DNA of 64,000 bases from Bacteroidota bacterium (GCA_027482225.1 JAIXWD010000007.1:391514-455513), one strand, 5' to 3'. Shown: positions 41,798 to 50,909, counted from the stretch's first letter. The notes: generated by a model not told the origin, from the letters alone. A program made the numbers and translations.

Positions 41798-42532
41798 TCA
41801 TTTACGGCTCGCATCAAATTGAATTAAACACTCTTTAATAGTACTAATCAAATCATAATCGGATGCATAAATAACAAAATCTTTATCTAGCTTACAAAAG
41901 CCTATAAATTCATCTAATTGTATATCGGATAGGTTAGATACACGCTTAACCAAATTTCGGTTATACCTTCTATCGGCTTGTTTTTGCTTTTCCATGTAAG
42001 CCATAAACTCTTCAAATCTTACAGCATCTTTTCCTTCTTTACTAAACTGCTGATACATCGCAGTAAGTGGACTCATCAAGCCACCCTTATCTCTGTTTAA
42101 AATTCTATCATAATTGTTCATCAGCGGGTCGTTTTTTAAAAACTCTGCAGCAGCACGGGCAATGCTATCCCGTTTTGGGTTTGATGAAACAATGCGGACC
42201 TCCTTTAGCCTAACTATTTTTGATTTTAAAATAACCAAAACAGTATCGTTGTTAAAATTAGGATACAGACTTGATGTGATTATTTTAACACTATCAAATC
42301 CAATGGCTGTAATTAAAATGGAATCACTGGGTGAGTAATTTAATTTAAAATATCCTTGCCGGTTACTGATGTATTTTTTACCTGTATTGATATTTAAGAT
42401 ACTTGCCAACTGAACTACTTCTGCTTGTTCTGCAGTTATGGTACGGCCAATCAATACTAATTGTTGAGCATTTAAATTAGTTGAAATGGTAAGCCCAATT
42501 AACAAAAAAAAAGAATAAATAAATTTATACAT
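41798..42532 (-). CDS. Exported CarboxypepD_reg-like domain protein
   Basis: 244 residues with a signal peptide (about 1-22, LNAQ). Residues 25-110 match the carboxypeptidase regulatory-like (beta-sandwich) domain common at the start of TonB-dependent proteins: L-I-G-R-T-I, N-R-Q-G-Y-F-K-L-N-Y and I-T-A-I-G-F-D-S. The second half is helical and charged. It is probably periplasmic or surface-associated; no partner transporter is near. Divergent from rlmI with only a 26-bp gap. Confidence 0.8.
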   Translation of the reverse strand: MYKFIYSFFLLIGLTISTNLNAQQLVLIGRTITAEQAEVVQLASILNINTGKKYISNRQGYFKLNYSPSDSILITAIGFDSVKIITSSLYPNFNNDTVLVILKSKIVRLKEVRIVSSNPKRDSIARAAAEFLKNDPLMNNYDRILNRDKGGLMSPLTAMYQQFSKEGKDAVRFEEFMAYMEKQKQADRRYNRNLVKRVSNLSDIQLDEFIGFCKLDKDFVIYASDYDLISTIKECLIQFDASRK

Positions 42533-42558
42533 GAACTATACAACGAAAAAAGCCATTT

Positions 42559-43749
42559 TTGCAACACAAACATACACAGAAATTGCAAACATTATTTTTA
42601 AAATCGGGGCGCGAACGCTCATTGGTAAACAGACATCCTTGGGTATTTAGCGGTGCAGTAAAAACGCTACCTATTGCAGAAAATGGCGAAATAGTAAAAG
42701 TATGCACCAACCATAACGAACTTTTAGGATATGGATTTTTTTCACCAAACAGCCAAATTACGTCTAGGGTATTTGAATTTACATCAACCGAAATAAATAT
42801 TGATGCTGATTTTTGGAAACAAAAAGTACACCGCGCTTTCAATTTGCGCAAATTGGTTTTACCTGCAAATACAAATATTTATAGGCTAATGCATGCCGAA
42901 GGAGATTTTTTACCCGGTGTAATTATTGATGTGTATGATGATACTGCTGTGGTGCAATTATTAATAAAAGGTACTGAGTTAATTAGTCGATTTATTTTTG
43001 ATGCCATAGGTGAAGTTGGTGTAAAATACATTTACCTTAAAACTAAACAAAACACCCAACGATTGGAAAATGTGGGCATGGAAAGTGGTTGGGTTGGAGC
43101 AACCAGAAGCATGCCTATTTCCGCTTTAGAAAATGGTGTAAATTTTTTGGTAGATGTAGAGAAAGGACAAAAAACTGGTTTTTTTATTGACCAACGTGAG
43201 AATAGAAAAATATTAGGCGAATACAGTAAAGGTAAAAAAGTATTAAACACGTTTAGCTACTCGGGCGGATTTAGTTTATATGCACTTGCTAGCGGAGCAA
43301 GTTTGGTTCACTCAGTAGATAGTAGCAAGGAGGCCATTGATATGTGCGACCAAAATGTTGCAGCCAATTTTAACAATGCGCCACATGCAAGTTATGTGCA
43401 AGATGTGTTTGATTTTATGAAGGAGAATAATGAAGATTACGACATAATGGTGCTTGATCCTCCGGCTTTTGCCAAAAACGCAAAAGCAGTTCCTAATGCA
43501 AGCAGAGGCTATAAAAACTTAAACTTAATTGCATTTAAAACCATAAAGCCCGGTGGATTGGTATTTACGTTCAGTTGTTCGCAGCATATTGATAGAGATT
43601 TATTTAGAAAAATTGTGTTTAGTGCGGCTGCAGATGCAGGCAGAAATGTGCGCATTTTAAAACAACTTACACAACCCGAAGATCATCCCATTAATATTTT
43701 CCACCCGGAAGGCGAATATTTAAAGGGGCTGTTGCTTCATGTAGAGTAA
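42559..43749 (+). CDS. rlmI: 23S rRNA (cytosine1962-C5)-methyltransferase RlmI-like
   Basis: 396 residues. N-terminal PUA domain (E-R-S-L-V-N-R-H-P-W-V-F-S-G-A-V) followed by an RFM-type Rossmann methyltransferase domain with F-S-Y-S-G-G-F-S (SAM loop), D-P-P-A-F-A-K motif and catalytic Cys in F-S-C-S. The family makes m5C1962 in 23S rRNA. No ATG occurs near the N-terminus: possible starts are TTG at 42559 or, better matched to family length, TTG at 42583 (M-Q-T-L-F-L-K-S-G). Divergent from the gene at 41798. Confidence 0.88.
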   Translation: MQHKHTQKLQTLFLKSGRERSLVNRHPWVFSGAVKTLPIAENGEIVKVCTNHNELLGYGFFSPNSQITSRVFEFTSTEINIDADFWKQKVHRAFNLRKLVLPANTNIYRLMHAEGDFLPGVIIDVYDDTAVVQLLIKGTELISRFIFDAIGEVGVKYIYLKTKQNTQRLENVGMESGWVGATRSMPISALENGVNFLVDVEKGQKTGFFIDQRENRKILGEYSKGKKVLNTFSYSGGFSLYALASGASLVHSVDSSKEAIDMCDQNVAANFNNAPHASYVQDVFDFMKENNEDYDIMVLDPPAFAKNAKAVPNASRGYKNLNLIAFKTIKPGGLVFTFSCSQHIDRDLFRKIVFSAAADAGRNVRILKQLTQPEDHPINIFHPEGEYLKGLLLHVE

Positions 43750-43801
43750 TTTTATTTTTAGGCATGATGATTGCAATTAAAATTTTCATTCTTAACTAAT
43801 A

Positions 43802-44245
43802 ATGAGAAAAGCAGTTGTATTCATTTTATTTTTTATAGCTTGCATGCAACTTAAAGTTGACGCGCAACAAAACTATAAGCGCACACTTACTGCTTCAGAA
43901 GTGAAAATACTCGCCCATTACAGCGACTCCATTCTAAAGCAAATAAAAAAGATTCACCGCAAGGAAATCAAGGAACAATTACCCGGTAAATACCAACCAC
44001 AGCGTATTGCTTTAGTACGCGATTTTTTATGGCTATTTGAGTATTTTGAAAACCAATATCCTGTTGTAAACTTTACGTCCAAAAACATCATAAACATAAT
44101 TGGTTTGGCCGATAAAACCTTCACCGAAGATGGTTATTTGGTGATGGAATATACGGCTCAAAATAACCCCCATTTAAAACTAAAAAACTTTAAATACACC
44201 TTTGTATTTAAAAATAACTCACTTATAATGGTGAAACGTTATTAG
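43802..44245 (+). CDS. Small exported hypothetical protein
   Basis: 147 residues with a signal peptide (about 1-21, VDAQQ). The mature protein is mixed alpha/beta, basic, ending in a V-K-R-Y strand. I recognise no family and see no cysteines in the mature part. It lies 52 bp after rlmI and 48 bp before the HAD gene, on the same strand, so it may share their transcript. Function unknown. Confidence 0.65.
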   Translation: MRKAVVFILFFIACMQLKVDAQQNYKRTLTASEVKILAHYSDSILKQIKKIHRKEIKEQLPGKYQPQRIALVRDFLWLFEYFENQYPVVNFTSKNIINIIGLADKTFTEDGYLVMEYTAQNNPHLKLKNFKYTFVFKNNSLIMVKRY

Positions 44246-44293
44246 AATTCTCTCAAACTTTTAATTTATCGGTTTTAAGTGCATAATTGCAAC

Positions 44294-44944
44294 ATGTTAT
44301 TAATCCCAGAGCAAGCACAACTCATTATTTTTGATATGGATGGTTTATTGGTAAACTCTGAGCCATTCTGGAAAATAGCAGAAAAAGAAGTTTTTGGTAA
44401 ATTAGGATTAAACTTAACCGATGATTTATTACGTCAGGTTATGGGATTTAGATTGAGCGAAGTTGTAAAACACTGGTATCATTATCAACCCTGGCCCAAC
44501 CCCAACTTTGAGCAAACAGAAAGAGACGTTTTAGATTGTGTTAAACAATTGATACACCAACAGGCAGATGCCATGCCAGGTGTTTACGAAGTATTGACAC
44601 ATTCTAAAAACAAAAACTATAAAATCGCATTGGCTTCATCAAGCGCTATGGAGTTGATTGATGTGGTTATAGATAAACTTAATATACGCCACTATTTTGA
44701 TGTGGTATGGAGTGCACAATACGAAGAATATGGTAAGCCAAACCCGGCTATATTTTTAAGTGTTGCTAAACAATTAAATATAGAACCTAAACATTGCGTT
44801 GTTTTTGAAGATGCCATTAATGGTGTTATTGCAGCAAAAGCTGCACGTATGTATTGTATTGCAATACCTGAAGAAGTAAGTTACAACGACCCTCGTTTTG
44901 CCATTGCTGATATAAAAACACAATCATTATTAAATGTATTCTAG
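44294..44944 (+). CDS. HAD-superfamily phosphatase (HxpB-like)
   Basis: 216 residues from ATG 44294; the frame could open with a GTG at 44279, but that is less likely. Motif I is F-D-M-D-G-L-L-V-N-S (nucleophile Asp), motif II A-S-S-S, motif III Lys in G-K-P-N-P-A-I, and motif IV F-E-D-A-I-N-G. A helical cap lies between motifs I and II. This matches sugar-phosphate phosphatases such as hexitol phosphatase HxpB or beta-phosphoglucomutase relatives. Substrate cannot be told from sequence. Confidence 0.85.
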   Translation: MLLIPEQAQLIIFDMDGLLVNSEPFWKIAEKEVFGKLGLNLTDDLLRQVMGFRLSEVVKHWYHYQPWPNPNFEQTERDVLDCVKQLIHQQADAMPGVYEVLTHSKNKNYKIALASSSAMELIDVVIDKLNIRHYFDVVWSAQYEEYGKPNPAIFLSVAKQLNIEPKHCVVFEDAINGVIAAKAARMYCIAIPEEVSYNDPRFAIADIKTQSLLNVF

Positions 44945-44948
44945 CCCT

Positions 44949-45629
44949 ATGAGAATTCAATCAATAGTTTTCTTAACCCTTTGGGGATTACTTCTTGGTA
45001 GTTGCGGCACTAAAAAAATGAATCAATCAATTGCCAAATACTATCCTTACCATGAAGATTATACAAGCGACTCAACCGAATTAGTAATTGTTAAACCCAA
45101 CGAAAAACTTCTGTCTTTAACACAAACTAACTATGTAAAACGTGTTAAAAATGTATTTATACCTGTTGTGATTTTTTGGTATTGGAATGTGCTTTACAAA
45201 TGCGAACTAGATGTTAAACAAGAGCTGGAAAAACTATGCAGTGATATTAAGGCTGATTGTTATAAATACAAATTGGATAGCATTTTACCAGAACAAAGAT
45301 TAGAACTTACCGTTCAGGCCATACCAATATCATTTGCATACCAAAACAAAGGTTACATATTTGTATATCTTTATGGATATATTTACAAATACTCCAAAGT
45401 TGCTTTTCCGATGTTAAAGGAAAACCTTGTTGTTGCTTATAAATTATACAGTAAAAACAATTTGGTTAGAGAGGGAACTATTGTTATTGATGATAAACGA
45501 ATAGCAATGGGTGATGCAAACTCAACTGCTTCAAATACAATAGATACATATGTAGTTGCAACAAGAGACCAGATTTACCAAGCAAAAAAAGAGCTTATTA
45601 CCCAATTACAAGAAGCAATTAGACAATAA
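44949..45629 (+). CDS. Lipoprotein of unknown function
   Basis: 226 residues from ATG 44949; the longer frame from 44934 overlaps the HAD gene by 11 bases. The signal peptide ends with the lipobox L-L-G-S-C (Cys at about residue 19). Mature part: a Tyr-rich segment, then Y-W-N-V-L-Y-K-C-E-L-D and a V-K-Q-E-L-E helix, alternating strands in the middle, and a helical C-terminus. No family recognised. It follows the HAD gene by four bases, suggesting one operon. Confidence 0.7.
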   Translation: MRIQSIVFLTLWGLLLGSCGTKKMNQSIAKYYPYHEDYTSDSTELVIVKPNEKLLSLTQTNYVKRVKNVFIPVVIFWYWNVLYKCELDVKQELEKLCSDIKADCYKYKLDSILPEQRLELTVQAIPISFAYQNKGYIFVYLYGYIYKYSKVAFPMLKENLVVAYKLYSKNNLVREGTIVIDDKRIAMGDANSTASNTIDTYVVATRDQIYQAKKELITQLQEAIRQ

Positions 45630-45647
45630 GCTCTTACATTGGTTTTA

Positions 45648-47840
45648 TTACAAATTTTGTTTAAAGTAATCTGTAATTTTTTGCATCAGGTGTACCCTAT
45701 CCTTGCCCATTACATTGTGTAAATGGCCAGGATAAACAAAGTAATCTAACTGCACACCTTCATCAACACATTTTTTAATGTAAGCTAAACTGTGTTGCCA
45801 TAATACTACGTTATCGTCTGTACCATGTATTAACATCAATTTACCTTTTAAACCTTTTACATGGTTTAACAAGTTATTCTCTGCATAACCTTCTGGGTTT
45901 TCTTTTGGTGTATCCATGTAACGCTCAGTGTACATAATCTCGTACATTCCCCAATCAATTACAGGTCCTCCGGCAACACCTGCTTTAAACAAATCGGTTT
46001 TACTCATCATAGTTGTGGTCATAAATCCACCAAAACTCCAGCCGTATATTCCCAACCTATTTATATCAACATATTTCAATCCTTTTAAATATTCCACACC
46101 ATTTAATTGGTCAGCTTTTTCTTCAACACCTAATTTCTTGTGTGTAATATTTTCAAATGCTAATCCTCTGTTTGCACTTCCTCTGTTATCTATTGTAAAA
46201 ACCACATAACCTTGTTGTGCCATATAATACAACCACAAATCGGCACCACCTAACCAACTATTGGTTATCATTTGTGCATGGGGTCCACCATATAAGTATA
46301 CCAATGTTGGATACTTTTTATTAGCATCAAAATCGGCAGGTAAAAACATGCGACAATTTAAATCTGTTGTACCATCAGCTGCTTTAATTTTAAACAACTG
46401 CATATCACATTTTTTATAATCAGCAATTGGATTAATGGCATTTAATAACACCGCTTTTTCTTGCCCATTAGCATTTAACAAGCCAATGTTTCTAGGCGTT
46501 TTAATATTGGTATAGGAGTCTAAAAACCATTCACCATTATCATTCATCATAACCGAGTGGACTCCATCTGCAATGGTAAGCCTAACTGTTTTTCCAGTTG
46601 ATAAATTTACTCTATTTAAATAGCGATTCATTCCATCTTCGCTAGCAGCTATGTAAAAAGCTTCATCGCCATTGCTATTAAAGCCAACAAACTGCGTAAC
46701 ATCAAAGTTACCATTAGTTAACTGGCGCTCTAATCGACCATTACTATTGTATAAATACAAATGGTTAAAGCCATTTCGTTCACTCATCCAAATAAATTGT
46801 TTTGGATTGTTTTTACAAAAAATTAACGGATGCTCTGGCTCAACATATTTAGGATTGGTTTCTGTAAATAATGTTTTGGTGAATACACCGCTAACTGCAT
46901 CGTATTCATTCAACTTCATTTCGTTCTGTTCACGATTAACAATGGCTATATAAATTTTTTCTTCGCCAGGATGCCATGCTACATTAGTTAAATATTGATC
47001 AAGTGGAGAACCTGTTGCAAGTTTAATCGTGCGCTTTTTTACAAAATCGTGAACCCAAACATTAACTACATGGCTTGCCTCACCTGCCATTGGATATTTA
47101 ATATTTTTGATAGAGGCGGGTTTCTTTGTTAAATCATAAACCGGATAGTCAGTAACTAAACTTTCATTCATTTGGTAGTATGCCAACTTGTTTCCGTTAG
47201 GCGACCAAAATGTACCTTTATCAATACCAAACTCATTGCGGTGAACTGCAGTGCCGTATTCTAAACCCAAAGTACCATCTTTTGTTAACATATCACCTTT
47301 GGTGCCATCATCACTATTAATTATCGAAGAACCACCTTGCATTACCGAAGCTTTTGTACTAACAAAAAGATTATGGTTATTAACATAAGCCACTCTACCA
47401 GTTAGTGGTTCAATATCTATATTTTCTGCAGTTTCAGGCAAATAACAAAAAACATCAACTTTGCCGGTTTTTAAGTCAGCTACATAATAATTTTGTTTGA
47501 TGTTAAAGCGGAAACTATTTTCATTTAACCATGTTACCAATGGCATGCGTTCAATGGGTTTTAAACCTGCATCGGCCTTACCTAAAACTTCGTTATATTT
47601 TGCTAAAGTTAAAACGGTATCACGATTCAAAGTTATGGCGTCTTGCATTACCACACAATCTTTACCATCTTTTTTACCAATGTAGGTAAACTTATTACTT
47701 TTTGGTACCCAAGCCAGGCCAGCTAAACGGGCAGGTCCTAAAGTTGTACGTTGTTTCATAACGGCATCCTCTACGGTTAGCAATTTTTGCTGTGCCGAAA
47801 CCATAACTGGAATAAATAAAGCTAAAAGTAATTTTTTCAT
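45648..47840 (-). CDS. S9 family prolyl peptidase (dipeptidyl peptidase IV type)
   Basis: 730 residues with a signal peptide (about 1-16, VSAQQ). An eight-bladed propeller-like DPP-IV N-terminal domain (about 40-450) is followed by an alpha/beta hydrolase domain. The catalytic Ser is in G-W-S-F-G-G-F, Asp in H-G-T-D-D-N and His in P-G-H-L-H-N-V. It cuts dipeptides after Pro or Ala from exported or imported peptides, probably in the periplasm. The conserved Y-G-G-P-H oxyanion strand and a double Glu region typical of DPP-IV N-termini support the type. Confidence 0.9.
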   Translation of the reverse strand: MKKLLLALFIPVMVSAQQKLLTVEDAVMKQRTTLGPARLAGLAWVPKSNKFTYIGKKDGKDCVVMQDAITLNRDTVLTLAKYNEVLGKADAGLKPIERMPLVTWLNENSFRFNIKQNYYVADLKTGKVDVFCYLPETAENIDIEPLTGRVAYVNNHNLFVSTKASVMQGGSSIINSDDGTKGDMLTKDGTLGLEYGTAVHRNEFGIDKGTFWSPNGNKLAYYQMNESLVTDYPVYDLTKKPASIKNIKYPMAGEASHVVNVWVHDFVKKRTIKLATGSPLDQYLTNVAWHPGEEKIYIAIVNREQNEMKLNEYDAVSGVFTKTLFTETNPKYVEPEHPLIFCKNNPKQFIWMSERNGFNHLYLYNSNGRLERQLTNGNFDVTQFVGFNSNGDEAFYIAASEDGMNRYLNRVNLSTGKTVRLTIADGVHSVMMNDNGEWFLDSYTNIKTPRNIGLLNANGQEKAVLLNAINPIADYKKCDMQLFKIKAADGTTDLNCRMFLPADFDANKKYPTLVYLYGGPHAQMITNSWLGGADLWLYYMAQQGYVVFTIDNRGSANRGLAFENITHKKLGVEEKADQLNGVEYLKGLKYVDINRLGIYGWSFGGFMTTTMMSKTDLFKAGVAGGPVIDWGMYEIMYTERYMDTPKENPEGYAENNLLNHVKGLKGKLMLIHGTDDNVVLWQHSLAYIKKCVDEGVQLDYFVYPGHLHNVMGKDRVHLMQKITDYFKQNL

Positions 47841-47880
47841 TTTACTATGATAATTTATTGATAATTTAAATAAAGTAAAT

Positions 47881-47911
47881 AAAAAGCCCGACCATTTTTT
47901 GATAGTCGGGC
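47881..47911 (-). terminator. Terminator of dnaN
   Basis: GCCCGAC and GTCGGGC arms around a 12-base loop; on the minus strand a run of five T follows. Confidence 0.8.
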
Positions 47912-47934
47912 AGATTTATATAAAAGGTTTATAA

Positions 47935-49056
47935 TTAATAGCTGTTTAACATCATTGGCATAACCAACATCAATATATTTTCGCCTTCATCACCATTCAT
48001 TGGTGTTAATACACCAGCACGGTTAGGTTGACTCATTTCCAACTTCAACTCAGAAGTATCTACGGCACTAATCATTTCTGATAAGTACTTAGAATTAAAT
48101 CCAATTTCTAAATCTTCACCAGTGTATTGGCATTTTAATTTCTCTTGCGCTTCATTTTCAAAATCAATATCCTCAGCGCTTATAGTTAACTCACTACCTG
48201 CAAGTTTTAGGCGTATTTGATGGGTAGTTTTGTTTGATGTAATTGATACACGTTTAACACCAACAGAAAACTCTGTTTTATCAATTTGCAACACATTAGG
48301 ATTCTCTTTAGGAATAACTGCATTGTAATCAGGATATTTTTCATCAATTAAACGACAAATCAAACTCACATCACCGAAAGTAAAGAAAGCATTTGAGCGG
48401 TTAAACTCAACCATCACTTCAGTATCATCATTTGGTAATGAGGATTTTAAAAGGTTAAGTGCTTTTTTAGGCAGAATAAAAGATTCTTCAACACCTGGTT
48501 TAACATCTACTCTATTGTATCGTACTAGGCGATTTGCATCAGTAGCAACAAAGGTAATATCATCATTGGTTAGTTGAATGTAAACACCAGTTAGATTTAA
48601 ACGAAGTTCATCATTACTAGTTGCAAATACCGTTTTAGCTATGGCACGTTGTAAAATCTTAGCAGGTATAATAAACTTTTTTCCGTCTTCAACAACTGGA
48701 TTTTTTGGAAATTCGTCACCTTTTTGAGCAGTTAATTTAAAACGACCTGTATCGTATTTAATTTCAACAGCACCTTTCTCTAGGTTTACAGAAAAAGCTA
48801 AAGGTTGATCAGCTAATGTTTTTAACAAATCAATCGTTGTTTTAGATGGAATAGCAATGCTCATTTCCTCTTTGGCTTCTACCTTAATTGCCGTTGTCAT
48901 GGTAGTTTCCAAATCGGTTGAGGAAATTTTAAGCTCCCCATCTTTGATATCAAACAAGAAGTTATTTAAAATAGGGATGATTGGCTTTGAAACTACAACC
49001 CCATCAATGTTTGATAGTTGCTTTAGAAGTGTTGTGCTATTTACGATGAATTTCAT
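47935..49056 (-). CDS. dnaN: DNA polymerase III beta subunit (sliding clamp)
   Basis: 373 residues, full length. The three clamp subdomains are visible, with the N-terminal M-K-F-I-V-N-S-T-T-L-L-K-Q-L, middle F-V-A-T-D-A-N-R-L and the conserved M-M-L-N-S-Y terminus resembling the M-P-M-R-L ending. It is the processivity clamp of the replicase. The gene stands alone, not next to dnaA, as is usual in Bacteroidota. It is the last core gene before the mobile region. Confidence 0.97.
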   Translation of the reverse strand: MKFIVNSTTLLKQLSNIDGVVVSKPIIPILNNFLFDIKDGELKISSTDLETTMTTAIKVEAKEEMSIAIPSKTTIDLLKTLADQPLAFSVNLEKGAVEIKYDTGRFKLTAQKGDEFPKNPVVEDGKKFIIPAKILQRAIAKTVFATSNDELRLNLTGVYIQLTNDDITFVATDANRLVRYNRVDVKPGVEESFILPKKALNLLKSSLPNDDTEVMVEFNRSNAFFTFGDVSLICRLIDEKYPDYNAVIPKENPNVLQIDKTEFSVGVKRVSITSNKTTHQIRLKLAGSELTISAEDIDFENEAQEKLKCQYTGEDLEIGFNSKYLSEMISAVDTSELKLEMSQPNRAGVLTPMNGDEGENILMLVMPMMLNSY

Positions 49057-49268
49057 TGTGCGTATCTATATGCTACGAAAATATGTGGAGTTATTGTGCA
49101 ATTCAACACAAGTTATGCACAGAATTAATCACAAAAAAACCGCAGGTGAGGGTTAATTATTTTTTGGCTGAAAATGAGGGATTCGAATGCAGACGCATAG
49201 TCTGAATCGAGACCGAAGCGTCTCGACCCACATGACTTAACTTATTTATACTTTTCAATAAATTGAAG
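49057..49268. other. Junction with a degenerate tRNA 3' end
   Basis: No functional gene. Read on the minus strand, 49155-49200 contains a T-arm-like G-C-A-T-T-C-G-A-A-T-C-C-C-T-C and a TTTTCAGCCA acceptor-like end. This resembles the 3' half of a tRNA but lacks the anticodon half. It lies between dnaN and the GIY-YIG remnant. Confidence 0.5.
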
Positions 49269-49487
49269 CTATCGCTCTCTGTTTAAGTGCTTGAGCTTTA
49301 TTTCTAAATTTATTGCTTCACTCCTAGATGATTTTTCTATTACCAACACTTTTTCCCATGGTTTGTATACAGAGGTATACTTCTCTGTTCCAGCGTTATG
49401 TCGGGCTAAACGCAAATCAAAGTTAATGGATTGACCAATGTAGTATTTGTAGTGCAAAATTGAATAAATAATATACACAAAATACAT
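49242..49487 (-). pseudogene. GIY-YIG nuclease gene with premature stop
   Basis: The frame encodes the GIY-YIG domain of the small UvrC-like family (F-V-Y-I-I-Y-S, Y-Y-I-G-Q-S, R-L-A-R-H-N-A-G, Y-T-S-V, E-A-I-N-L-E-I-K-L-K). A TAG at 49269-49271 stops it after residue 72. The frame continues with L-Q-F-I-E-K-Y-K to a natural stop at 49242-49244, which fits the usual C-terminus. It is either an inactivated gene or slightly shortened. It sits between two tRNA-end fragments. Confidence 0.7.
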
Positions 49488-49504
49488 AATGTAAAAGCAA
49501 AAAA

Positions 49505-49528
49505 AATGCAGATCGCTTGATCTGCATT
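49505..49528 (-). terminator. Terminator attached to a tRNA-like fragment
   Basis: AATGCAGATC (49505-49514) and GATCTGCATT (49519-49528) form a perfect 10-bp stem with a GCTT loop. On the minus strand a run of eight T follows. It directly follows the tRNA-like 3' end at 49531-49575, as in tRNA gene-terminator units. Confidence 0.75.
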
Positions 49529-49530
49529 AT

Positions 49531-49575
49531 GGCGGAGAGTGAGGATTGTGAACCTCGAACTCCAACGTCTTTATA
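49531..49575 (-). pseudogene. Degenerate tRNA 3' end (serine-like)
   Basis: On the minus strand a GAGG...CCTC T-stem with a TTCACAAT loop is followed by ACTCTCCGCCA, close to the 3' acceptor end of tRNA-Ser. The 5' half and anticodon arm are missing. It may mark the attachment end of the mobile element, or be left over from a GIY-YIG unit. Confidence 0.55.
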
Positions 49576-50059
49576 TTCAATTATTTAGAACTTTTTACTT
49601 CCCCTAGAAACCCCGGTAGAAACCAAGCAACCCATATGGGGGGCTTGACTGAACTCCTTGTGTTTCATTCAGGTTGTACAAAGATAATGAACCCATTTAA
49701 TTTGACAACTCATTTTGAACCTTATTTAATATTCAAAATGTACCCGGTCAACAAATGAATATTTGTATTAAAAACTACCTCACCTCTTCAAAATTGTTTT
49801 AGTATTTGTACTAAAAATTATTGGTATATATACTAAATGTTTAAACAGCTTTAAAATCGATTGATTTTGGCAAGTAATTAGCTGCATTTTCTGAAATCAT
49901 ATCTATGGTGGCAGATGGCAAGGTATATATATATATCCTTGCCATTTGCCACATGGTGATTTCACCGTTTTTTAATGAGGAAAACACCATGGTTATCTGA
50001 TCAACATATCGCAATTTTATTAGTTATGCTTAATACTAACTTGTCAAACAATTCAAAAA
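49576..50059. promoter_or_regulatory. Left-end control region of the mobile element
   Basis: No supported ORF. It contains two direct copies of ATTTGTAYTAAAAA (49761-49774 and 49804-49817), an 8-bp dyad TTTTAGTA/TACTAAAA (49797-49816), and a TA-rich segment with another partial dyad at 49823-49840. A 16-bp stem hairpin (49908-49952) and a GGTGA/TCACC hairpin with T run (49955-49973) follow. This density of dyads suggests repressor, excision or attenuation sites in front of the rteC-like gene. Confidence 0.5.
49908..49952. promoter_or_regulatory. Large hairpin with alternating TA loop
   Basis: GTGGCAGATGGCAAGG and CCTTGCCATTTGCCAC pair in 15 of 16 positions around a 13-base TA loop. It precedes the GGTGATTTCACC terminator-like hairpin and the rteC-like gene by about 110 bases. 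Confidence 0.6.
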
Positions 50060-50909
50060 ATGAGAGAAAATTTAATCGTTGTCCTAGAACAACTAAAAAC
50101 AGCAAAAATCCAGGTGAGTCACAGAACTCTCCGAAAGCAGGTTTCCCTATTTGAGTATGATGATTCCCATGAAGTTGAATTCAATGGATATCGATCTATT
50201 CCGTCCTTTCAAGAACACCTGTATTCCTTCTACATGCCAATCAAGCTCTTGGTAGATGAAATGCTCACATCAACTTCTAATCAACCAGAAGTTCTGAAAA
50301 GAGAATTCGACCTGGCTTGTTTTGAAGTGCGCGAATTCCGACAAAGGTATTTTCCAAAAGATAATTCGGAAGTTTTGCTTCATCGTGTTGAGCTACACAA
50401 GTCCACTCCAAAGGAGTTCACAAGTGATGAAGCAATAAAAAAAAATCTTAAACTATTTTTCTGTACAGTATAACCTCCTGGAACAAATTGAAGATTTGTT
50501 TCGTCATCGTATCTCCCACCTCAACAAATTCTGCCTCTCTACCGCATCACAAATCATTCACGATCCTGATTCGATTATCCCCACCAAAAAAGAGATTTCG
50601 GCTTACATGTCCGGACAACTATCATTGTTCCCTAAAGGTAGCGGAACCACGCTAATTGAATGGAAACGTGATAAGGTCGATTTTATCGAGCTTTTTATTT
50701 CCGTTTATGAAAGCAATGCAGTCAAGCATGCCTCCAAAAGCAATTTAACCAGAAAGGAGTATTTCGGTCTCTTGATGTGGTTCTTTAATGTGCAAATAGG
50801 AAACCTTGATTCCTCTCTCACAGCAGCAAAGAATCGCAAAATTGAGCATCGTCCTTTTCTCAAAGAACTCATGGATGTTTATGAATCATATTGCAATAAG
50901 AAGACTTAA
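50060..50909 (+). pseudogene. RteC-like element regulator, frameshifted
   Basis: Two frames, 50060-50473 and 50439/50496-50909, together spell a 283-residue RteC-family protein. The first half covers the helical N-terminus; the second has the conserved C-terminal region (W-K-R-D-K-V-D-F-I-E-L-F, L-M-W-F-F-N, R-K-I-E-H-R-P-F-L-K-E-L). They join across an A9 run at 50437-50445, where one A too many shifts the frame by +1. With A8 the frame would read I-K-K-I-L-N-Y-F-S-V-Q-Y. RteC regulates excision and transfer genes in Bacteroides-type elements. The break may be a sequencing error, slippage, or true inactivation. Confidence 0.75.

Noticed and set aside
49155..49575. Functional tRNA genes
   Set aside because: Only T-arm and acceptor-like 3' segments are present; no D-arm or anticodon arm can be folded.
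50060..50473. Two independent small genes at 50060 and 50496
   Set aside because: Both parts match one RteC-family protein and join across a homopolymer in overlapping frames.
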